From Neolewinella aurantiaca (GTDB lineage: Bacteria; Bacteroidota; Bacteroidia; Chitinophagales; Saprospiraceae), in the NCBI RefSeq assembly GCF_008014675.1, contig NZ_VOXD01000022.1, forward strand, positions 17,728-81,727: a stretch of 64,000 nucleotides of DNA, in the 5' to 3' direction. The notes beneath the pieces are model-generated. The model saw only the letters and a list, made by a program, of their open reading frames with translations. It searched no databases and was not told where the DNA came from. The stretch's first letter is position 1. Every line of letters begins with the position of its first letter. The translations under genes were made by a program, and so were the position numbers. This document shows, in pieces, positions 52,021-60,903 of this stretch.

Positions 52021-53115
52021 CTACTGGCGATAATCCGGATTGTTAACAAACGAACTGTCCGTTAGGGTGTGTAAAAAAGCGACCAATGCTTCGGCCTGGT
52101 CGTTTGAGAGACCAAGTTCGAAGATATTGGCGTTCCGGTTTTCGGCGTAATGGCCTCCGGAATTATAGTGCGCTACGACATCGTACAGGTTTTCAAAACG
52201 CCCGTCGTGCATGTACGGTGCCGTAAGGGCTACGTTACGTAAACCGGGAGTGCGGAAAGTTCCGTTATCGTAAACAGAGCCCGTTACCAAGGCCCGGCCG
52301 ATGTCTTTGAAATCTTCTAAGGAATCTGCTTCATCGAGACCATTGTTGAAGAACTTCTGGTTGGTGAAATGAGGCGGGATGTGGCAATGCGCGCATTCTC
52401 CCGTTGGCAGGCCATGAAATTCCGGATCAGGCTCATCCGCCAGGTCAAAAAAAATAGCATGTCCCAGTCTTTCAGTTTCCGTGTAAACTGCTTCGCCCCG
52501 TTCTACCTTGTCGTACTTAGAATCGGACGAGATGAGTGAACGTTGAAACTGTGCGAGCGCCTTCCCGACGTGGTCCGGGCTTAGCTCACGGTCATCTGAG
52601 AGACCGAACGCCCGCCGGAAGGCGGGCATGTAATCAGGGTGCCTCCTGAGTTTACTAATCAACAGCGGCCAGTCTCCCCCCATTTCGTTGGGGTCAGCCA
52701 CGGGATGTAGCGCCTGGCTTTCCAGATCGTCCGCCCTTCCGTCCCAAAACAACGTTTTGTGGAGGTAACCGATGTTAACCAGGCCGGGCGAGTTTCTCTT
52801 CCCGGTTCTCCCTCCGATGCCCTTGCTCACCTTTCGGCCATCGGTAAAAGCGAGTTCGGGGAGATGGCAGGTACTGCAACTGATGGTGCTATCCGCCGAA
52901 AGAATGGGGTCGTAGAACAATCTTTTTCCGAGTGCCAATCCTTCTCTCGTGGTTGGGTTATCCGGAGGGTAGATGATTTTGGCAAACTTTTCAGGCTCCG
53001 GAATCAGCTGGGTTACAGGCGGCGAAGGCTGGCACGAAGCGACGCACAACACCAGAGCAAAACACCAACTGTTGTACAATATTCGCCTGACCACAAAAAC
53101 GGAGCTCGAGGACAT
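52021..53115 (-). CDS. Second di-haem cytochrome c peroxidase/MauG-MbnH-type lipoprotein
   Basis: This encodes 364 residues. Lipoprotein Cys28 (LCVASC). Haem sites C80-x-x-C83-H84 (CSTCH) and C241-x-x-C244-H245 (CAHCH). Blocks LGKRLFYDPILSADSTISCS and FRTPGLRNVALTAPYMHDGR are shared with the downstream paralogue, 14 bp away, so the two form a tandem duplication. It starts 10 bp after the MbnP-like gene, consistent with one transcript. Confidence 0.93.
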   Translation of the reverse strand: MSSSSVFVVRRILYNSWCFALVLCVASCQPSPPVTQLIPEPEKFAKIIYPPDNPTTREGLALGKRLFYDPILSADSTISCSTCHLPELAFTDGRKVSKGIGGRTGKRNSPGLVNIGYLHKTLFWDGRADDLESQALHPVADPNEMGGDWPLLISKLRRHPDYMPAFRRAFGLSDDRELSPDHVGKALAQFQRSLISSDSKYDKVERGEAVYTETERLGHAIFFDLADEPDPEFHGLPTGECAHCHIPPHFTNQKFFNNGLDEADSLEDFKDIGRALVTGSVYDNGTFRTPGLRNVALTAPYMHDGRFENLYDVVAHYNSGGHYAENRNANIFELGLSNDQAEALVAFLHTLTDSSFVNNPDYRQ

Positions 53116-53125
53116 AAACTTCCGT

Positions 53126-53884
53126 TTACTGAATCAAAAGCTCGAACTGCCCGGCCAGCCGTTCCCATATTTCGGTTGCAACCGCCTGGTTTCCTCCGTG
53201 AACGCGCTGTTTTTCTGGGTCTGCGATATCAAAAGTATCCATGCCATCGCTGAGGGCCTTCAGCACGTCAGAGGTCACGATCAATTGTGGGTCATTATCA
53301 CCGTCGAGCGTAAAGGAGCCCGTAAAAGTAACTATGCTGTACAAAGCGTCGCTCCCCATATGGTAAGAAAGCCCGGTATCAAAGGTTCCGTCGTTCTCGA
53401 GATCGGCGTTTGCTTCGATTTTGGCGAAGACGTAGCGGGCCGTTGAGTTCCAGAACTCGTTCTCGTTCAGTGGGTCGTCAGCCGCAAAGTTGTTTGGGTC
53501 CAGAGCATTCAGCTCTGGCTTAACACCGAGGCCGAAACGCAGGCCGATGTAATCTCCGGCTGGTACATCGTAGGTACGTTCTTCAATGTTGTCGGCAGTT
53601 GCATCATCATAGCGGATCAGTTCAATTTCCGACAATTCCACTTCGCTGCTATCGGCAGCGATCAGGGTAAGGTCCGACACGTAGTACTGAAACAGCGTTG
53701 CTTTGAGTTCAGCTCCGGTAGGATACGCGTAGGTCGCGCTCTGGATGGCAAGGTCGGTGTCATCGTACTCAGCACGGAATTGAATAGTTGTGGCGATGTC
53801 TCCTGTCTGTACCGGATCATCATCGTCCTGGCAGGCGGCAAAGAAGAGCAGGGCAAAAAGGGCTATAAGGCTTAAATATTTCAT
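53126..53884 (-). CDS. MbnP-family periplasmic lipoprotein
   Basis: This encodes 252 residues from ATG 53884 (MKYLSLIALFALLFFAACQD), lipid Cys18; the longer frame upstream is repeat sequence. MbnP-type features: FQYYVSDLTLI (near 65-75), PAGDYIGLRFGLGV (108-121), a segment with DPLNENEFWNSTARYVFAKI where W145 sits at the position of the Trp that MbnH oxidises to kynurenine in methanotroph MbnP, and His175 in LSYHMGSD. MbnP binds copper. Pairing with two MbnH-type di-haem proteins directly downstream supports the assignment; copper binding is inferred. Confidence 0.87.
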   Translation of the reverse strand: MKYLSLIALFALLFFAACQDDDDPVQTGDIATTIQFRAEYDDTDLAIQSATYAYPTGAELKATLFQYYVSDLTLIAADSSEVELSEIELIRYDDATADNIEERTYDVPAGDYIGLRFGLGVKPELNALDPNNFAADDPLNENEFWNSTARYVFAKIEANADLENDGTFDTGLSYHMGSDALYSIVTFTGSFTLDGDNDPQLIVTSDVLKALSDGMDTFDIADPEKQRVHGGNQAVATEIWERLAGQFELLIQ

Positions 53885-53901
53885 TGGTTTGATTTTTATG
53901 G

Positions 53902-53919
53902 TGCGAGGACGCAGGTGCA
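53902..53919 (-). repeat. Dispersed repeat, copy 15, upstream of the MbnP-like gene
   Basis: TGCGAGGACGCAGGTGCA, with a tail containing AAACAGGTTGAAGGAGC. It ends the 5' leader 18 bp before the ATG. Confidence 0.8.
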
Positions 53920-54021
53920 AAACAGGTTGAAGGAGCAGTTCTCTCCGCAGCTATACCCGTAAGACACCATACATCAAGCACTTCCCCTACCTGATGTAGT
54001 TTGCATCTTACCCTTAGTGCC

Positions 54022-54477
54022 TCAAAACCAAGTCCTGAGGCGCAGCATTTGCTCCGGCGCGCCTTCCTCAAAACGGAAACTCACCTCTTCAAAGCGGGGC
54101 ATCCGGAACCGGCTTTTCAGTTTCCCGCTGAAGGCCCAGGGCTCCGCCGGAAGACCCAAAAAATTGGTATCGAACTCTCCGTTGTCGTTCTCGTCGTGGA
54201 AAAGACCGAGGGCATACTCTTTACCAACGATCATTTCCGGGATTTCAATGAATTTATCACCGGTTTTGCTGACCTTGACTGCGACCAGCCGTGCCTTCTC
54301 CCGGTCCAGAAAATCATCTTCAGAAGAGTAAACCCCTACCCAAATGGTGCCACCTGCATGTTTTATGTTGTTGACCGAAAACCGCAGCGTGCCCGTCACC
54401 GTATCCGGCGGCGTATTCGCAGCCGGCAGCGATAAGGCCACCAAGGCCAGCAGTATAACCAGAAAGGTATGTTTCAT
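54022..54477 (-). CDS. DUF2141 secreted protein
   Basis: This encodes 151 residues from ATG 54477 (MKHTFLVILLALVALSLPAA); signal peptide to about residue 20. DUF2141 features: HAGGTIWVGVYSSEDDFLD, EYALGLFHDENDNGEFDTNF and LGLPAEPWAFS near the C-terminus, a transthyretin-like beta sandwich with an Asp-rich loop that may bind metal. It stands alone, 138 bp upstream of the MbnP-like gene on the same strand. Confidence 0.88.
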   Translation of the reverse strand: MKHTFLVILLALVALSLPAANTPPDTVTGTLRFSVNNIKHAGGTIWVGVYSSEDDFLDREKARLVAVKVSKTGDKFIEIPEMIVGKEYALGLFHDENDNGEFDTNFLGLPAEPWAFSGKLKSRFRMPRFEEVSFRFEEGAPEQMLRLRTWF

Positions 54478-54587
54478 AGTATTGTATACGAACAAATGCA
54501 GCTCTGGGATGTGCCGGACGTGCCGTTTTTATGTCATATAAAGACAATGCCCCGGCAAAACCGAAACAATACGTCCGGGTAAAAAGA

Positions 54588-54615
54588 CAGCCCTCCGCTA
54601 AAGAGCGGAGGGCTG
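54588..54615 (-). terminator. Intrinsic terminator of the HtrA gene
   Basis: CAGCCCTCCGCT (54588-54599), loop AAAG, perfect complement (54604-54615). TCTTTTTA follows on the minus strand. It is 39 bp past the HtrA stop. Confidence 0.9.
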
Positions 54616-54653
54616 GTACAATATTCTCACTTAGCTTTATTGAGGAAAAAATC

Positions 54654-56180
54654 TTATTTAACGATGCCGTACTTCATCGTACGATCCGGGGAATCGGGGT
54701 AAATCCCCTCCAGAGAAACCGTGCCGTTGGAGCCGTCAATCATTTTCTGGAAACCGGACACCGAACTTACCTGGCGGCCGTTGACTTTGGTGATGATAAA
54801 GCCGGGCCGAATGCGCGTTTGTTCGGAGATGATACCGCTGCGGATATCAGCTACGGTAACACCACTTTTCAGGTCGAGTTTACTTGCCGTTCCTTCATCG
54901 AGCTCCACAAATTCGGCACCGAGTTTGGAGATTGACTCCGGTTCTGGCTCGGGGCGGATGATGCCGGTATCTCCGTTAGCGTTACGCAGTCTTGCCGTAG
55001 CCGTTTTCTGCTTTCCGTTGCGTTCAAATTCGATATTAACCACGTCTCCCGGGCGGTGACGGCCCAGTTGCTCCAGCAGTTCGGAGTTACGAAGGGTTGT
55101 AACACCGTCTACTCCCGTGATCACATCTCCGTTCATCAGGCCGGCTTCTTCGGCGGCGCTCCCTTCGGTTACTTCAGAGACGTAGACGCCGTTGTCACGG
55201 TCGATTCCTTTCTCTTGGGCAAACGCAGTATTGAGCTCCATGATACGGGCACCGAGTAAGCCTCGTTGCACGATGCCGAACTCACGCAGATCCTGAACTA
55301 CTTTCTTTACAATAGCGGACGGAACGGCAAAGCTGTAGCCGGCAAACACACCCGTAGGGCTGCTGATTGCGGTATTGATGCCTACCAGGTCTCCGTTGAT
55401 ATCAACCAAAGCACCACCGGAGTTTCCGGGGTTTACGACAGCATCGGTTTGAATGAAAGACTCGATTGCCATCTCGCCACCGCTGCGGCGGACAATATCG
55501 ATGCTGCGGCCCTTGGCGGAAACGATACCCGCCGTAACGGTACTCGTCAGGCTGAAGGGGTTGCCAACGGCAACCACCCATTCACCGATTTTCAGCTTGT
55601 CGCTGTCAGCGAACTGAACGGTAGGCAGGTTGACAGCATCAATCTTGATGAGCGCAATATCGGTGGTTGGGTCAACGCCGATTACTTCGGCGTCGTAAGT
55701 TTTCTGGTCGTTGAGAACGACCTCGAGGGTTTCAGCACCATCGACTACGTGGTTGTTGGTAGCAATGTAACCATCGGGGCTGATGATTACGCCAGACCCT
55801 GATCCTTGCTGAAGGGGAGCGGGGCTTCCTCCCTGGCCTCCTCCCTCAGGAATGCCGAAAAGATCGCGGAAAGCATCGGGGAGACGGTCGGGGTCAATAC
55901 CCTGAGCTCCACGACTTCCAAAACCGGGGGCTTGTTTAGAAGCTTTGATATGAACCACAGCGGGCAATGCCTTATCCGCAGCGGTAGCGAAACCGGCGGT
56001 AGGCGCCGGATTTACGTTAACGGTATTGCTTGGTGCGGCGAAGTTAGTCATACTAGATGCTGGCGGAGCCTGAACTTCGACGTACCGGGTGTCCTGGTTG
56101 AGCCCCAGGTACTGCGCGCCGCCAAGGGCGGCAAATCCGCCGACAACGGCGGCCAGAATAATGAGAAGGAAATTTTTCAT
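54654..56180 (-). CDS. Periplasmic serine protease, DegP/HtrA (Do) family
   Basis: This encodes 508 residues from ATG 56180 (MKNFLLIILAAVVGG); an ATG four codons earlier (56192) is possible. Signal anchor 3-22, then a Pro/Ala/Asn-rich stretch to 65, then the trypsin-like domain with triad His144 (TNNHVVDGAE), Asp174 (TTDIALIKI), Ser254 (PGNSGGALVD), and two PDZ domains (about 300-395 and 420-505; GVYVSEVTEGSAAEEAGLMN, GVTVADI...GFIITKVNG). It degrades or refolds damaged envelope proteins. Divergent from the M1 peptidase gene. Confidence 0.94.
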   Translation of the reverse strand: MKNFLLIILAAVVGGFAALGGAQYLGLNQDTRYVEVQAPPASSMTNFAAPSNTVNVNPAPTAGFATAADKALPAVVHIKASKQAPGFGSRGAQGIDPDRLPDAFRDLFGIPEGGGQGGSPAPLQQGSGSGVIISPDGYIATNNHVVDGAETLEVVLNDQKTYDAEVIGVDPTTDIALIKIDAVNLPTVQFADSDKLKIGEWVVAVGNPFSLTSTVTAGIVSAKGRSIDIVRRSGGEMAIESFIQTDAVVNPGNSGGALVDINGDLVGINTAISSPTGVFAGYSFAVPSAIVKKVVQDLREFGIVQRGLLGARIMELNTAFAQEKGIDRDNGVYVSEVTEGSAAEEAGLMNGDVITGVDGVTTLRNSELLEQLGRHRPGDVVNIEFERNGKQKTATARLRNANGDTGIIRPEPEPESISKLGAEFVELDEGTASKLDLKSGVTVADIRSGIISEQTRIRPGFIITKVNGRQVSSVSGFQKMIDGSNGTVSLEGIYPDSPDRTMKYGIVK

Positions 56181-56425
56181 TTGATGATGCACTTTTAGAG
56201 CTTGTTAAGATAACGGTTCAGCTGTTTATAAAACGTATGTAGTAGACCTCCCAACAGCCAATTTGGTTGGCTGATTCAACCTTCATTAACTTTTATTAAC
56301 TGAGACAAGCGGCTCTCTCCGGATTTATGTTGGTGCCCGAAGCGGATTCCCCTTGCTCCTCCGGCAATCAGAGGTGGAAGAAAACCAAGTAGCGAATCCC
56401 TATTTTACGCCTTCAATTTCCAGCT

Positions 56426-59326
56426 ATGCGCCTTACCGCCTTTCTCACCCTGCTCTTTACCCTGCTTTTCACCTGCGGCCGCGCCCAAGATGCTTCCTTC
56501 CAACAGAAGGCTGATTTTATTATCGACGCGAAACTCGATGATGAACGGCACGAACTGCACGCCCACCTGAAACTCACGTACACCAATAATTCTCCCGATT
56601 CGATTTCCGTCATTCCGTTTCATTTCTGGCCAAAAGCATACAGCTCCGACGAGACAGAATTTGCTCAACAACAACTCCGTAACGGAAAAACCGACTTCCA
56701 CTTTTCTGAGCAACGCCAGCGCGGAACACTCGACAGCCTGAAATTTGTGGTAAACGGTACAGCCGCCGAACATAAGTTCCGCCGAGACGCTCCCGACGTT
56801 GCCGATGTTTTGCTGCCCGGAGCTATTCCCCCCGGTGGTAGTGCCGTAATCGAAACCCCTTTCCGGGTGAAAATCCCCGCCAGTTTTTCCCGCCTCGGTC
56901 ACGTAGGCCAATCATACCAGATTACCCAGTGGTACCCGAAGCCTGCCGTATATGACAAAAACGGCTGGCACCCTATGCCCTACCTCGATCAGGGAGAATT
57001 TTACAGTGAATTCGGCAACTTCACCCTTCACCTCACGCTTCCCGAAAATTACGTCGTTGGTGCAACCGGGGTGCTGCAAAACCCCGACGAACGCAACTGG
57101 CTCCTGAAAAAAGCGGAAGCAGACCGGGTGCACCTGAACATTAGCAAAGCGGCAGGAGAACTGAGCGATGGCTTTGTCCGGGAAACTTTCCCGACTTCTT
57201 CGGAACGAACAAAAACACTTACCTGGCAAGCCGAGCAGGTACACGATTTCGCCTGGTTTGCGGATAAGCGCTTCCGGGTTTTGCACGACACGCTACAACT
57301 GGCAGAAAGAGAGGATGCCATTCACGTCTGGTCCATGTTCACGGCCACCGAGGCCGGCTTATGGGTAAAATCCACGGATTACATTAAGCGTGCCACCCGC
57401 TTTTACTCCGAACAGGTAGGCACGTACCCCTATCCGCAGGTGACCGGCGTACAGTCGGCGCTCAGCGCCGGCGGCGGCATGGAATATCCGATGATTACCG
57501 TTATCGGGCGTAGCGGGAGTGCTGCGGGGCTCGACCGGGTGCTGGCGCACGAAATTGGACACAACTGGTTTTACGGCATCCTCGCCAGCAACGAACGCGC
57601 CCACCCCTGGATGGACGAAGGGCTGAACTCTTTTTACGAGCACCGGTACATGGCGAAGTTCTGGCCCGACCGCCCTGCTGGCATCGAGTTGGCCAACCTG
57701 CAAATTGACTACGACCGACTGGGGTACCACTACCTCGCCCGCCAGGGAAAAGACCAGGCTCCGGACACCCGGTCGGACAGTCTGAGTCAGTACAACTACT
57801 GGCTGCAGGCCTACAGCAAACCCGCTCTTGCGCTTAAGGAGTTGGAGGCCCACGCAGGCACCGAAGCGTTCGACCGCGCGATGCGGGCTTATTATGCAGA
57901 CTGGAAGTTCCGTCATCCCCAGCCGGACGATTTTTTCAGCACCATCAACGAAAGCCTCGGGCTGGAAACCGAACCCTGGTTCCGCGAAGCCTTCACTACT
58001 ACTAAAACCTCGAACTGGAACCGGGGCGCAGCACCCGGCTTCGTTGCCTACCATAAAGGAGACCGGATGGTTCCACAACCCGAAGGAGAAAAAAGCAATG
58101 CCCTCGATCTTTACCCCAAAGGAGGAATGTCTCAGGGAAGAAAGTTCTCGTTGGGCGTTCTCACCAATCAGGAGAACCCGAACAAGCGTCAGATTTTTGC
58201 GTCCCCTATCGCGGCATTCAACGAGCACGACGGGCCGATGATCGGGGCAACCCTGCACAACCGGACGCTGGAACCACGACGCCTGGAATGGATGCTCGCG
58301 CCGCTGTACGGCTTTGAGAGTAAAACGCTGAATGGCTTTGCCGGTATCCGCCTGCGCGTGCCGCGCAGCAGTGGCGGAATTGAACAGAGCACCCTGAGTG
58401 CTGGAGTACAACGCTTCAGCGATTTCACATTACGCCGGACCGATACACCTTACTCATACTTCCGGTACGCCCTGAAGGCGGAAACGACCTTTAGGCATGC
58501 CCCGATTACTGAAACCGAAAGCAAGCTGAATTTCCGGATGGTGCTACTGCAAAAGGACCGTCCTGAGTTTTCAGCCACCGGCGAGATTGCAGGGAAAGAC
58601 GCCGAAGGAGAGTATTTCTGGCGGCTCGGCTACAGCCGCGCTAAAACGAGGGAGATCACCCCCATTGCCTTTAGCCTCAACCTGGAAGCGAAGGTTGTTG
58701 ATGAGGCAACGCCCTTCCGGGCGGGTCACCTTAAGCTGGAGGGCATCGTAAACGGCGGCTACCAATACGAGCAAGAGCGGTTTCTCCGCTACCGGCTCTT
58801 CGGGGGTGTCTTCCTGGCCAATGAACTGCGCGAAAGCGCAGTACGCAGTAACTCCGGCTTTTCGTTGGTCGACAATGCCTTCAGCGACTACCGTTACGAT
58901 GACCTTTACCTGGGCCGTAACCTTGATGGCATTTATGGCCAGCAACTCGAACAGCGGCAGGGAGGATTTCGGGCGCCCATCAGTTCTGCCTTCGCTTTCG
59001 GCACAAGCAATAGTTACATGACCGCCATAAATATCGATGCCGACCTTCCTGCTTTCCCCGCATACCTCCCGTTCGGTTTGTTCCTCGATGCCGGTTACTA
59101 CGGTTTTAAAAGCCTCAGTGCTGATCCCCTCAGCGGCGAATTCAGCTGGGTTGGCGGAGTTTCGCTCAGCGCGATGAAGGGACGGATAGGAGTATTTGCC
59201 CCTTTGATTGCAGACCCCGACACTAAAATGCTGCTGGAACAGCAGGGAGACCTGATCAACAGGCTTACGTTCAGGCTTAGTCTTTCCGGCTGGATGCCGT
59301 GGCGCTGGGTTGACGACCTGTTCTGA
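56426..59326 (+). CDS. M1 family zinc metallopeptidase with long C-terminal beta-rich region
   Basis: This encodes 966 residues. Signal peptide about 1-20 (TLLFTCGRAQ). The catalytic part has the M1 substrate-anchor segment as GGGMEYP (about 349-355) and the zinc site His375, Glu376, His379 (HEIGHNWF) with Glu398 (MDEGLNSFYEHRY). From about 560 to the end (400 residues) the sequence has alternating hydrophobic/polar strands and ends LTFRLSLSGWMPWRWVDDLF, as in an outer-membrane barrel. This predicts an outer-membrane-anchored peptidase. The signal-peptide end overlaps a repeat copy (56468-56485). Confidence 0.9.
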   Translation: MRLTAFLTLLFTLLFTCGRAQDASFQQKADFIIDAKLDDERHELHAHLKLTYTNNSPDSISVIPFHFWPKAYSSDETEFAQQQLRNGKTDFHFSEQRQRGTLDSLKFVVNGTAAEHKFRRDAPDVADVLLPGAIPPGGSAVIETPFRVKIPASFSRLGHVGQSYQITQWYPKPAVYDKNGWHPMPYLDQGEFYSEFGNFTLHLTLPENYVVGATGVLQNPDERNWLLKKAEADRVHLNISKAAGELSDGFVRETFPTSSERTKTLTWQAEQVHDFAWFADKRFRVLHDTLQLAEREDAIHVWSMFTATEAGLWVKSTDYIKRATRFYSEQVGTYPYPQVTGVQSALSAGGGMEYPMITVIGRSGSAAGLDRVLAHEIGHNWFYGILASNERAHPWMDEGLNSFYEHRYMAKFWPDRPAGIELANLQIDYDRLGYHYLARQGKDQAPDTRSDSLSQYNYWLQAYSKPALALKELEAHAGTEAFDRAMRAYYADWKFRHPQPDDFFSTINESLGLETEPWFREAFTTTKTSNWNRGAAPGFVAYHKGDRMVPQPEGEKSNALDLYPKGGMSQGRKFSLGVLTNQENPNKRQIFASPIAAFNEHDGPMIGATLHNRTLEPRRLEWMLAPLYGFESKTLNGFAGIRLRVPRSSGGIEQSTLSAGVQRFSDFTLRRTDTPYSYFRYALKAETTFRHAPITETESKLNFRMVLLQKDRPEFSATGEIAGKDAEGEYFWRLGYSRAKTREITPIAFSLNLEAKVVDEATPFRAGHLKLEGIVNGGYQYEQERFLRYRLFGGVFLANELRESAVRSNSGFSLVDNAFSDYRYDDLYLGRNLDGIYGQQLEQRQGGFRAPISSAFAFGTSNSYMTAINIDADLPAFPAYLPFGLFLDAGYYGFKSLSADPLSGEFSWVGGVSLSAMKGRIGVFAPLIADPDTKMLLEQQGDLINRLTFRLSLSGWMPWRWVDDLF
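56468..56485 (+). repeat. Dispersed repeat, copy 16, in the M1 peptidase signal peptide
   Basis: TTCACCTGCGGCCGCGCC, with TTCA in place of TGCA, otherwise perfect. In frame it encodes FTCGRA at the signal-peptide cleavage region. Confidence 0.72.
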
Positions 59327-59376
59327 ACGGGCCCCAAAGCCGTGCACAAGTTGATTGTCAGCAAAAACAGATCGTA

Positions 59377-59385
59377 TAACTTTTG
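59377..59385 (+). promoter_or_regulatory. Possible promoter box for the cNMP-kinase operon
   Basis: TAACTTTTG resembles TAnnTTTG with one extra base; it lies 37 bp before the ATG at 59423. Confidence 0.35.
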
Positions 59386-59422
59386 TTAACAACCCTTCTC
59401 CGTTGCCCTACGTTAAGACGCC

Positions 59423-60844
59423 ATGACTACCTGCCCCAAACCAGAAAACCTTTTGGAACAGCTTCGTGCGTTTGAAATCTTCGCCGACGTAAGTGATGCT
59501 GCCCTCAAATGGCTGATCGATAATAGTACCTATCACTGCCTGGAGAAGAACGAGTACTTCGTACGGAGCGATGAGCCCGTTCACCATATGCAGGTTGTTC
59601 TTACCGGTGGTTACGTTATCCGGAGGGAAAGCAAAGGGCGTAAACGGGAAATGGGGGTTTGGGAAGCACCGATGGTTGCCGGGTTGTTACCCTTCAGCAG
59701 GATGACCACATCTGCCGCAGAGGGTGTAACAACCGCTCCTACCAGCCTCCTGCAACTGCACAAGGATCATTTCACCGAGATGGTAAATCAGAGTTACCCC
59801 CTCACCCAGGCACTGGTGGGTGTAATGACCAATCGCGTCCGTGATTTTCAGCAGATGCAACTGATGGATGAGAAACTGATGGCACTCGGTAAGATGAGCG
59901 CCGGGCTCGCCCACGAACTGAACAACCCGGCATCGGCCATGATCCGTTCCGCTCAGGAGCTGCACCGCCACCTGCAACAGACACCAGAGAGGATCAAAGC
60001 GCTCTTCAAAATGAGGGTGAGCGACAGTGATGTCGATAAGATGAACGACGTTCTGTTTGAACGGATAGCCGCGAAGCAACTCAAACCAGGTGAAGACCTC
60101 AGCCTCATTGAACGGGAAGAACTGATTGATGAATTGCAGGACTGGTGTGAAGATCACGACATCAAAGACTGTGAGGAGATTGTCGACACCCTGATTGATT
60201 GGGGCTTCGAATCGGAGCACCTCGACCTGCTGGCCAAAATCGTTACCGGCCCCTCCCTTCAGGCGGTGCTCTGGTGGCTGGAAGCCTCCCTGACCACTGA
60301 ATCCCTCGTGGATGAAATTCAGACCGCCAGCACCCGGATTTCCGAACTGGTAACTTCGATCAAAACTTACAGCCACATGGACAGTGACCCCAGCATGGAG
60401 TTCATAGACGTTCATGAAGGACTCATTTCGACACTGACCATGCTGAAATTCAAGTTCAAAAAAGACAAGAGCATAGGTTTCAGGAAAGAGTGGGACCGCA
60501 CCCTTCCGTTCATCAAAGCCCTGCCCGGAGAACTCAATCAGGTATGGACCAACCTGATCGTGAACGCCCTCGATGCACTCGAGGGCCAGGAAGGCGCTCA
60601 ACTCACCATCCGCACCTACAAACAAAGAGAAAACCTGTGCATCGACATCGAAGACAATGGCCCAGGCATTCCCGCCGACATACAGAGCCGGGTTTTCGAG
60701 CCCTTCTTCACAACCAAAGGAATCGGTGAAGGCACAGGAATGGGGCTCGACATCGTCCGGCGGGTACTCGAGCGACACAGCGGCAGTATTGGTATGGAAA
60801 GCGAACCCGGCCGCACTTGCTTCCGGGTCTGTTTCCCCTTATAA
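59423..60844 (+). CDS. Sensor histidine kinase with N-terminal cyclic-nucleotide-binding-like domain
   Basis: This encodes 473 residues, no membrane segment. Residues 10-130 form a CRP/cNMP-type beta roll (FEIFADVSDAALKWLIDN...HMQVVLTGGYVI). His164 in AGLAHELNNPASAMI is the phospho-acceptor. A long helical insert (about 180-300) follows, then the ATPase with N box NLIVNALDALEG, G1 EDNGPGIPADIQSR and GEGTGMGLDIVRRVLERHSG. The response-regulator fusion gene follows 59 bp downstream. The cognate pair probably senses a cytosolic signal. Confidence 0.93.
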   Translation: MTTCPKPENLLEQLRAFEIFADVSDAALKWLIDNSTYHCLEKNEYFVRSDEPVHHMQVVLTGGYVIRRESKGRKREMGVWEAPMVAGLLPFSRMTTSAAEGVTTAPTSLLQLHKDHFTEMVNQSYPLTQALVGVMTNRVRDFQQMQLMDEKLMALGKMSAGLAHELNNPASAMIRSAQELHRHLQQTPERIKALFKMRVSDSDVDKMNDVLFERIAAKQLKPGEDLSLIEREELIDELQDWCEDHDIKDCEEIVDTLIDWGFESEHLDLLAKIVTGPSLQAVLWWLEASLTTESLVDEIQTASTRISELVTSIKTYSHMDSDPSMEFIDVHEGLISTLTMLKFKFKKDKSIGFRKEWDRTLPFIKALPGELNQVWTNLIVNALDALEGQEGAQLTIRTYKQRENLCIDIEDNGPGIPADIQSRVFEPFFTTKGIGEGTGMGLDIVRRVLERHSGSIGMESEPGRTCFRVCFPL

Positions 60845-60903
60845 CGATTTTCAACTCCACGGCTAAACACATATCCTTTAACTTGCAACCATAATCCTGC
60901 CTA

